DNA of 64,000 nt from NCBI RefSeq assembly GCF_001953865.1, contig NZ_MQUQ01000019.1, positions 62,001 through 126,000 of the forward strand, in the 5' to 3' direction. Numbering within the stretch: position 1 is the first letter of the stretch; every line of letters starts with the position of its first letter. Source of the DNA: Amycolatopsis coloradensis. Lineage in GTDB: Bacteria; Actinomycetota; Actinomycetes; Mycobacteriales; Pseudonocardiaceae. Both the position numbers and the translations under genes were made by a program. This document shows, one piece after another, positions 58,882 to 64,000 of the stretch. The notes beneath the pieces were generated by a model. The model saw only the letters and a program-made list of their open reading frames with translations, was not told where the DNA came from and ran no database searches.

Positions 58882-60132
58882 CTAGCCGAGCGGTTCGTCG
58901 GCCTCGAAGACGAAGGTCCGGTTGCGGCCGGCCCCCTTGGCCGCACGCAACGCCTGATCCGCCGCACCGACGAGCCTGTCGAGTGTCTCTCCGCCGGCGG
59001 GATGTGACGAGACCCCGATCGACACGGTCGCCCCGGCGAACGTCCCACCGAGTGAGACGAACGTCGACGAAATCCGCAACCGGATGCGTTCGGCGATCGC
59101 GTGCGCGTCGAACCGGCTCGTACCGGGCAGCAGGACGACGAACTCCTCGCCGCCGAACCGGCCGACCAGGTCCGCCGCGCGGACCTCCGCGCGCAGAGTG
59201 TCCGCGACAGCGCGGAGAACGTCGTCTCCGACGTGCCTGCCGTGCCGGTCGTTGAGCCGGGCGAAATGGTCGAGATCGAGCATCAGCAGCGAAAGATCGG
59301 CGCCACGCCCGCGAAGCAGGTCGAATTGGGTGCGGGCACCGTCCAACCAGGACGAAGCGGTCAGCAGACCGGTGCCGGAGTCCGTGCCCGCGTGGCCGCG
59401 CAGGGCGCGCATCGTCCCCGCCCGGTGCAGCACCACCAGCGCACCGGCGAGTACCACGGTGACGAGCGGCCAGTCCACCGCCGACCACGCGAGCAACAGG
59501 CCGAACGCGACCATCGCCGCGTCGAAGGCGAATCCCGACGGCTCCGCCCCGAATTCGGCGGCGGGGGCGGCCAAGGCGGCGTCGACGGACAGGAATACCA
59601 GGCCGGTCGCGAAAACCAGCGCGAAACTTTCGAAATCCCTTGTCGCGTCGGCGAACGGGGGCGCGTGCAGCAACAGCGGAATGAGCGAAGCACCGAGTGC
59701 TGACAACATGGTGGCGGAGGCCGCGAACACCTGGCGATGCGGGATTCCGCGCCGGATCCGGAACCAGCGGTACCCCGCCGAAGCGACGACGAGCACGGCG
59801 GCCAGCGCGGGTGGCAACAGCAGCGCGCCCGCGAAGATCCAGGCCGCGTCCAGTCCGGCGCCGAGCCGGGTGTCGGCGCGGGACCGCTCGACGGGCCGCG
59901 AAAGCTCCGAACTGACGACCATTCCCGCCAGCAGGGCGGAAAACGGGAGCAGCGACGACGACGCGGGCGGCCGTAACACGAAGAGGTAGGTGGTGGCGGC
60001 CAAGGCGGCCGCGTCGACGAGGAGCAGGTACCCGATCAGGCCCCGCCTGGGTAGTTCCCACAGGCTCCAGGCCCCCAGTATCCGCCGCGGCGAGCCGAGC
60101 CGGTCTCTTCGGCCGCGGCTTCCGGTCGCCAT
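58882..60132 (-). CDS. GGDEF-domain diguanylate cyclase with membrane sensor region
   Basis: The 416-residue protein has about seven hydrophobic helices (residues 20-230) followed by a GGDEF domain with an intact active site, GGEEF, and the inhibitory I-site RAAD five residues before it. It should make cyclic di-GMP. Homology and GGGGGA support ATG 60132 (an ATG at 60150 is in frame). No EAL domain is fused. The membrane part is not a known sensory domain, so the signal is unknown. Confidence 0.92.
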   Translation of the reverse strand: MATGSRGRRDRLGSPRRILGAWSLWELPRRGLIGYLLLVDAAALAATTYLFVLRPPASSSLLPFSALLAGMVVSSELSRPVERSRADTRLGAGLDAAWIFAGALLLPPALAAVLVVASAGYRWFRIRRGIPHRQVFAASATMLSALGASLIPLLLHAPPFADATRDFESFALVFATGLVFLSVDAALAAPAAEFGAEPSGFAFDAAMVAFGLLLAWSAVDWPLVTVVLAGALVVLHRAGTMRALRGHAGTDSGTGLLTASSWLDGARTQFDLLRGRGADLSLLMLDLDHFARLNDRHGRHVGDDVLRAVADTLRAEVRAADLVGRFGGEEFVVLLPGTSRFDAHAIAERIRLRISSTFVSLGGTFAGATVSIGVSSHPAGGETLDRLVGAADQALRAAKGAGRNRTFVFEADEPLG

Positions 60133-60262
60133 CAGGGAGTCCCCCACCATTTCGGCAAACTAGCCGGAAACCGCGGAGCTGTCGATCCGCTTTCCGGGTA
60201 GTGACCCCCTACTAAGGTCGGTCGTTTCGGCCGGTAAATCCGGTGAATTCTTGACAGCCTTC

Positions 60263-60278
60263 AATGGTCTAGTCCACC
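60263..60278. promoter_or_regulatory. DasR-like (dre) site before the chitinase gene
   Basis: AATGGTCTAGTCCACC contains TGGTCTAGTCCA, one base different from the dre core TGGTCTAGACCA used by the GlcNAc-responsive repressor DasR. It lies 7 bp after a TTGACA hexamer (60251-60256) and 96 bp before the chitinase start. Confidence 0.72.
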
Positions 60279-60374
60279 GTGAGTCGAGTGCACCCTCCCG
60301 GTTGATACGCCGCGTCAAGACGGAGGTGCTCCACACCTGCGCGCCGCGATGCGCGCGTACCAGTTGGAGGACCT

Positions 60375-61325
60375 ATGAAATCCTTACGACGCTGGGCAAC
60401 ACTGGCCACCACCGTCGGCGCCGCTCTCGCCACGGCCGCCGGCCTCGCCCCCGTCGCCTCGGCAGCCCCGGACACGGTGCTCGCCTCGCCTTACCTGTAC
60501 CAGTGGTCGGGACAGACGGACCCGATCGCCGCGATGAACGCCACCGGGGTCAAGGCTTTCACCCTCGCGTTCATCCTCTCCGACGGCGGCTGCAACCCGA
60601 AATGGGACGGCAACCGTTCCCTCACCGGCTCCGACGCCACGATGATCGCCAACATCCGGGCCAAGGGCGGCGACGTCATCCCTTCGTTCGGCGGCTGGTC
60701 CGGTACGAAGCTCGGCCCGAAATGCGGCACCCCCGCGGCACTCGCCGGCGCGTACCAGAAGGTCATCGACGCCTACAAACTCAAGGCGATCGACCTCGAC
60801 ATCGAGAACACCGACGAATTCGAGAACCACACCGTCCAGGACCGGATCCTGAACGCCGTCAAGCTCACGAAGCAGAAGAATCCCGGTCTGCGCGTGGTCA
60901 TCACCATCCCGACCGATGTCGGCGGCCCCAACTCGCACGGAAAGCGGCTGATCAACCAGTCGAAGGCACTCGGCGCGGGCGTCGACGCTTGGTCGGTCAT
61001 GCCGTTCAATTTCTCCAGCGGTGGTGACATGGCAGGCAAGACCCGCAGTGCCGTCGACGGGCTGAAGAACGTCGTGAAATCCACCTTCGGCCTGAGCGAC
61101 GACGCGGCCTACCGGCGCAGTGGGCTTTCGTCGATGAACGGGAAGACCGACGTGGCCGGCGAGACGGTCAGCGTCGCCGATTTCCGCGCGATCCGCGACT
61201 ACGCGGCGAGCAAACATCTCGCCCGGTTGTCGTTCTGGGCGGTGAACCGCGATTGCAACAACTGCGCGGGAATCGCACAGGGCAAGTACGACTACACGAA
61301 GATCGTGGCGGGTTACACCGGCTGA
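60375..61325 (+). CDS. Secreted GH18 chitinase-like glycosidase
   Basis: The 316-residue exported protein starts with a Sec signal peptide (MKSLRRWATLATTVGAALAT; cleavage near ASAAP). The GH18 catalytic motif DxDxE is D140-L-D142-I-E144 in AIDLDIEN. PSFGGWSG is the substrate-loop block, and LSFWAVNRDCNNC ends the barrel. No chitin-binding module is present. GGAGG supports the ATG at 60375. A DasR-like site upstream points to GlcNAc control. It is ended by a TGAAGG-type hairpin. Confidence 0.93.
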   Translation: MKSLRRWATLATTVGAALATAAGLAPVASAAPDTVLASPYLYQWSGQTDPIAAMNATGVKAFTLAFILSDGGCNPKWDGNRSLTGSDATMIANIRAKGGDVIPSFGGWSGTKLGPKCGTPAALAGAYQKVIDAYKLKAIDLDIENTDEFENHTVQDRILNAVKLTKQKNPGLRVVITIPTDVGGPNSHGKRLINQSKALGAGVDAWSVMPFNFSSGGDMAGKTRSAVDGLKNVVKSTFGLSDDAAYRRSGLSSMNGKTDVAGETVSVADFRAIRDYAASKHLARLSFWAVNRDCNNCAGIAQGKYDYTKIVAGYTG

Positions 61326-61351
61326 CTTCCGTTCCCCACCGGCGTCAGCCC

Positions 61352-61397
61352 GTGAAGGCCTCCTTGCCTGCCTCAAAGCAGAAAAGGAGGCCTTCAC
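61352..61397. terminator. TGAAGG-type hairpin after the chitinase gene
   Basis: A 14-bp perfect stem (61352-61365 and 61384-61397) with an 18-nt loop begins 26 bp after the chitinase stop. Confidence 0.78.
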
Positions 61398-61442
61398 CGT
61401 ACTACCGCTCAGCGGTCTCGTAGGCATGGCCCGTCGGGAGGC

Positions 61443-61497
61443 TGTCGCGAAAGCCACTTTCGGGACATCGGGTGTCCCGAAAGTGGCTTTCGCGACA
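61443..61497. terminator. Second, 25-bp hairpin downstream of the chitinase gene
   Basis: A perfect 25-bp stem (61443-61467 and 61473-61497) with a 5-nt loop. It could also end a minus-strand transcript of the relic gene at 61498-61830. Two strong hairpins in 150 bp mark a busy intergenic stretch (61326-61854). Confidence 0.72.
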
Positions 61498-61830
61498 CCT
61501 CCGCACCGGTCCGGGGCGATGGAAAGGATCGGCGGCGACGGTGACGTGCTCGATCATCGCGGCGTCCTCCCACAGTTCCGCCTTGGGGAAACCGTGGGTT
61601 CCGGTGAATTCGGCGACGAAGTCGTCGTGATTCTTCTTGTACGTCGAATGCGTCGCGCCGATCGGCGATGCCGGGACAGCTCGGCCACCAGCCCGGCTGT
61701 TCTCCGAACCGTGCCGACAGCGGTGACCGCCACGATGCGCTGGGCCACGGCGACGATCTCTTCGGCGGCGACCCGCCGGTGGTCGGCGTTGCTCCCGGAG
61801 AACGGCTGGCTTCTTGTTCGACGGTGAGCG
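61498..61830 (-). pseudogene. Frameshifted gene relic, family not recognised
   Basis: Two minus-strand frames carry protein-like sequence in series: one includes EEIVAVAQRIVAVTAVGTVRRT (cut: RIVAVTAVGTVRRTAGLV), and the next, after a shift near 61680, includes GATHSTYKKNHDDFVAEF and FPKAELWEDAAMIEHVTVAA. The change of frame without a stop in between suggests one former gene broken by an indel. The first part has no plausible start codon with a ribosome-binding site. I do not recognise the parent family; a sequencing slip is an alternative. Confidence 0.5.
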
Positions 61831-61854
61831 ATACCGCCGATCACCCGGGCGGCG

Positions 61855-62370
61855 CTACCCGCCCCAGTGCGGCAGGCGACCGCCACCTCGATACCAGTCG
61901 TGGTACCACTCGTGGTCGTGGTGACCGGCGCGCGGATCCTGCCGTTCCGGGGTGGTGACCGGCGGCGGCGTGGGTGACGGCCTCTCCGAGCCGTGCATCG
62001 CCGCGGTCAGCGGGGGCGGGGGCGCGACACTGCCCCCCGGCGGCCCCGACGGGACGGGGGAAGGCACCGCGTCGTCCGGGACCTCGACCGCTTGCGGGGC
62101 AATCATCAGCGACGGTGGCGGGAGCGGCGTTCCCGGGATGAGGTCGGCCGAGTCGGCCGGGGTGAGCAGCACGGCGAGCAGGCCGCCGACGACGAGACCG
62201 CCCGCCGAAAGCGCGGAGATCCGCCGGACCCTCCCGATGCCGGGAGTGGTGGTGCTCGGCGCCCGGTGCCTCGGCCCGCGCGGTCCCCGGCGACGGGGTG
62301 CCGCACCCGCCTCCCGCATCAGTGCGCTCAGGGCGTCCCCACCGCCGTGGCGGCGAGCCGTGCGTGCCAT
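61855..62370 (-). CDS. Single-pass membrane protein with proline-rich exterior
   Basis: The 171-residue protein has a basic cytoplasmic N-terminus (about residues 1-50), one membrane helix (ISALSAGGLVVGGLLAVLL) and a long extracytoplasmic tail rich in Pro and Thr (PTPPPVTTP). It ends in a His/Trp/Tyr-rich patch (HHDHEWYHDWYRGGG) that may bind metal. ATG 62370 has GGGAGG at good spacing. Function unknown. Context gives no hint. Confidence 0.72.
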   Translation of the reverse strand: MARTARRHGGGDALSALMREAGAAPRRRGPRGPRHRAPSTTTPGIGRVRRISALSAGGLVVGGLLAVLLTPADSADLIPGTPLPPPSLMIAPQAVEVPDDAVPSPVPSGPPGGSVAPPPPLTAAMHGSERPSPTPPPVTTPERQDPRAGHHDHEWYHDWYRGGGRLPHWGG

Positions 62371-62492
62371 CGGCACCTCCCAACCCGGTCCGTCGCGCAG
62401 CGCGACGGCCTCGTCCAGGGGTGGATCCTAGGAACGCGGGAGGCGGTTGTAAACGGATCTCGTCCACACCGGACAGTCGGTGCGGTGAAGGG

Positions 62493-62762
62493 TCAGGCAG
62501 CCGCGGTGACCGCGATCGCGGCCTCGCCTGCCTCGGTCAGCTCAGCGGGCACGCGGCCGGTGACGGCGGAGAGGCCGGTGGACTCGGCGGGGCGGATGTA
62601 ACCACCGTGGGCGAGGGCGTGCGCGGTCATCTGGTCACAACAGGCGAACCCATCGATGAAGAGGTCCGGCTCGCAGCTGCACGACATCTGGGCGCGGCGG
62701 GCCGCGACCGCTCGCAGCATCGCCATGGCTCGATGGGACAACTCGACCTCTGAACCGGACAC
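62493..62762 (-). CDS. Small hypothetical protein with cysteine cluster
   Basis: The 89-residue product starts at GTG 62762 behind GAGAGG. It contains the cluster SCSCEP, then ACC in GFACCDQ, so four cysteines lie within about 20 residues and may bind metal. The C-terminal half is small residue-rich (TAAGEAAIAVTA). No family recognised. Confidence 0.65.
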   Translation of the reverse strand: MSGSEVELSHRAMAMLRAVAARRAQMSCSCEPDLFIDGFACCDQMTAHALAHGGYIRPAESTGLSAVTGRVPAELTEAGEAAIAVTAAA

Positions 62763-62868
62763 CGGACTGACCTCTCTCGATCAGCTACCTGAATCGGCAG
62801 CACTTACACCGTGTTATCGGTCGCTGCTCCATCAGTGTTAACAAGATCTCAGACGTTCCCGGGAATCT

Positions 62869-63489
62869 CTACGTTCCGTTCGATCTTCTTGCTTTTGCCA
62901 CTGCCAGCGTGGGCTCCAGGACCCTGGCCCACTGCGCGACGATCTGCTTGCGGCGCTTCGTGTCATCGGTCAGCAGATTCGCCAGTCCCAGGCCGCGGGC
63001 AAGATCGAGAGTGGCCTGGACCAGCTCACGAACGCCCTGGTGGGACTCGTCGACACCGAAGAGTTCGACCGTCACCCGATGTGCTTCCCTGCCCACTCGC
63101 GCTTCCAGCGGCACCAGGGTCGCGCGCAGCCCTTCATCGGTCGAGGCGGCGACCCACAGGTGGAGCGCGGCCCGGAACATCGGCCCGCTGTAGAGGTTGA
63201 GCACCATGTCGACGGCCCGCTCGATCCGCGACCGCCCCGACGGCAGTTCCGCCGCGCGGGCGCGCAGTTCCACGATCTGGATCTCGCCGACGTGCTCGAC
63301 CGCGGCCGCGACCAGGTCCTCCCTGGTCGGGAAGTGGTGCTGCGCGGCACCACGCGAGACCCCGGCGCGTTCGGCGATGATCGCGACCGTGGTCCCGTTC
63401 CAGCCCAGCTCGCCGATCGTCTCGACGGCGGCCTCGACCAGCCGCCGCCGGGTCGTGCGGCTGCGCTCCTGCTGCGGTTCGCGGATCAT
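62869..63489 (-). CDS. TetR-family regulator
   Basis: The 206-residue protein has a typical TetR helix-turn-helix at residues 12-58 (VAIIAERAGVSRGAAQHHFPTRED) and a ligand domain with WVAASTDEGLRATL. Its ATG at 63489 overlaps the truncated SDR stop by 4 bp, so both are read from one mRNA. It may regulate the neighbouring acyl-CoA genes. Confidence 0.88.
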   Translation of the reverse strand: MIREPQQERSRTTRRRLVEAAVETIGELGWNGTTVAIIAERAGVSRGAAQHHFPTREDLVAAAVEHVGEIQIVELRARAAELPSGRSRIERAVDMVLNLYSGPMFRAALHLWVAASTDEGLRATLVPLEARVGREAHRVTVELFGVDESHQGVRELVQATLDLARGLGLANLLTDDTKRRKQIVAQWARVLEPTLAVAKARRSNGT

Positions 63490-63839
63490 CGCCGGTCTTC
63501 GACCCAGAAATCGAGCTGCGGGTCTTCCTCGGACCCGCCGACACGGTACTTCGAGAAGTCGGTGTCGATCCCGCCGAACTGCTCGACCGTCCGCGCGATC
63601 GCGGCCTCGACCGACGTGTCGTCCCGGACGTCGCCGACGATCGGCAGCGCCTGCCCACCGGCGTCCTCGATCGCCTTGGCCGCGGTGTAGACGGTGCCCG
63701 GCAGTTTCGGATGCGACTCGGCGGTCTTGGCCAGCAGCGCGATGTTCGCCCCGTCGCGGGCGGCGCGGACCGCGATGGCCTCGCCGATGCCGCGGCTGCC
63801 GCCGGAGATGATGATCGTCTTGCCGTGGAGCGTGCTCAT
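63486..63839 (-). pseudogene. SDR gene with internal in-frame deletion
   Basis: Only 117 residues remain of an SDR usually near 270-290. Residues 1-92 are the normal N-terminus: ISGGSRGIGEAIA, KTAESHPKLPGTVYTAAKAI and VGDVRDD. Then FGGID runs directly into TDFSKYRVGGSEEDPQLDFW, the usual C-terminal tail. The middle with NNA, the catalytic Ser and YxxxK is gone, so it cannot be an active dehydrogenase. The frame is kept, so a short NAD-binding fragment may still be made. It is co-transcribed with the TetR gene downstream. Confidence 0.75.
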
Positions 63840-63849
63840 CGCTCGCCTC

Positions 63850-64000
63850 TCAGTAGGACCGGGGCAGCCCGAGGCTGTGCTGGCCGACGAAGTTGAGCAC
63901 CATCTCGCGGCTCACCGGAGCGATACGGCCCAGCCGGACGGCCGTGACCAGCGTGCCCAGCCCGTATTCGCTGGCGAGCCCGTTGCCGCCGTGGGTCTGC
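63850..64000 (-). CDS. Acyl-CoA dehydrogenase, C-terminal end (truncated by window)
   Basis: The 3' end of an acyl-CoA dehydrogenase gene: the last 50 residues include QTHGGNGLASEY and ending VGQHSLGLPRSY, the usual C-terminal block of mycobacterial FadE proteins. The rest lies beyond the window. The stop is 10 bp upstream of the truncated SDR start, so the genes form a unit. Confidence 0.85.
   Translation of the reverse strand, partial: QTHGGNGLASEYGLGTLVTAVRLGRIAPVSREMVLNFVGQHSLGLPRSY

Noticed and set aside
1..64000. CRISPR array, tRNA, rRNA or prophage
   Set aside because: No spaced direct repeats, cloverleaf-like sequence, rRNA cores, integrase or structural phage genes were seen by reading. 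The XRE gene region alone does not make a prophage.

Overview
The window comes from a very GC-rich actinobacterium, most likely Amycolatopsis or a close Pseudonocardiaceae relative. This is inferred from base composition, GTG/TTG starts, actinobacterial protein families (DUF5313-like and DUF6292-like proteins, MHS and DHA2 transporters, many FadE/SDR/TetR genes), a mycobacterial-type LexA box and a rifampin phosphotransferase with its RAE element. I saw no rRNA, tRNA, CRISPR array, complete insertion sequence or phage structural gene. Genes are dense, with many 1-17 bp overlaps.

Layout. 1-13.2 kb: a MocR-like regulator end, a Crp regulator, a secreted sialidase, DUF1905 and flavodoxin genes, a bacterial nitric oxide synthase, a COG0523 metal GTPase, a LigD-polymerase/LigC-ligase pair, DUF1015 and a DHA2 exporter. 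13.3-21 kb: a MITE-like repeat that supplies the 3' end of an LLM oxidoreductase gene, a lone type II thioesterase, an OhrR-like MarR regulator with tandem operators, an APH-like kinase, an RluA synthase, an AlkB gene behind a perfect SOS box, and a cytochrome P450. 21-33 kb: a 1041-residue AAA ATPase, a DrrAB-type exporter with an FMN reductase, a ROK kinase/APC permease operon behind a ROK-type operator, and a DnaJ-membrane-NERD fusion. 33-41.8 kb: a second MITE-like repeat, a secreted zinc carboxypeptidase, and a compact four-gene operon (XRE regulator with toroid-like C-terminus, cupin, dCTP-deaminase-like, ThiL-like). That operon is my best candidate for an undescribed system.

41.8-56 kb: a rifampin phosphotransferase with an RAE at its promoter, followed by an acyl-CoA catabolic block: SDR, MaoC hydratase, APH-like kinase, three acyl-CoA dehydrogenases, a TetR regulator, two more SDRs, a second TetR and an MHS transporter. 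Three related TACCGAC-type palindromes tie the block together. The kinase/dehydrogenase pair resembles ACAD10/11 and the LvaA/LvaC pair of 4-hydroxyacyl-CoA breakdown. 56-64 kb: a WYL regulator, cytosine deaminase, a diguanylate cyclase, a GH18 chitinase behind a DasR-like site, a probable frameshifted relic, small hypothetical genes, a TetR gene, an internally deleted SDR and the end of another acyl-CoA dehydrogenase.

Intergenic DNA carries many long perfect hairpins, several sharing a TGAAGG arm. Most are terminators of convergent genes. One lies in a divergent promoter region and shares its halves with sequence flanking the two MITE-like repeats.
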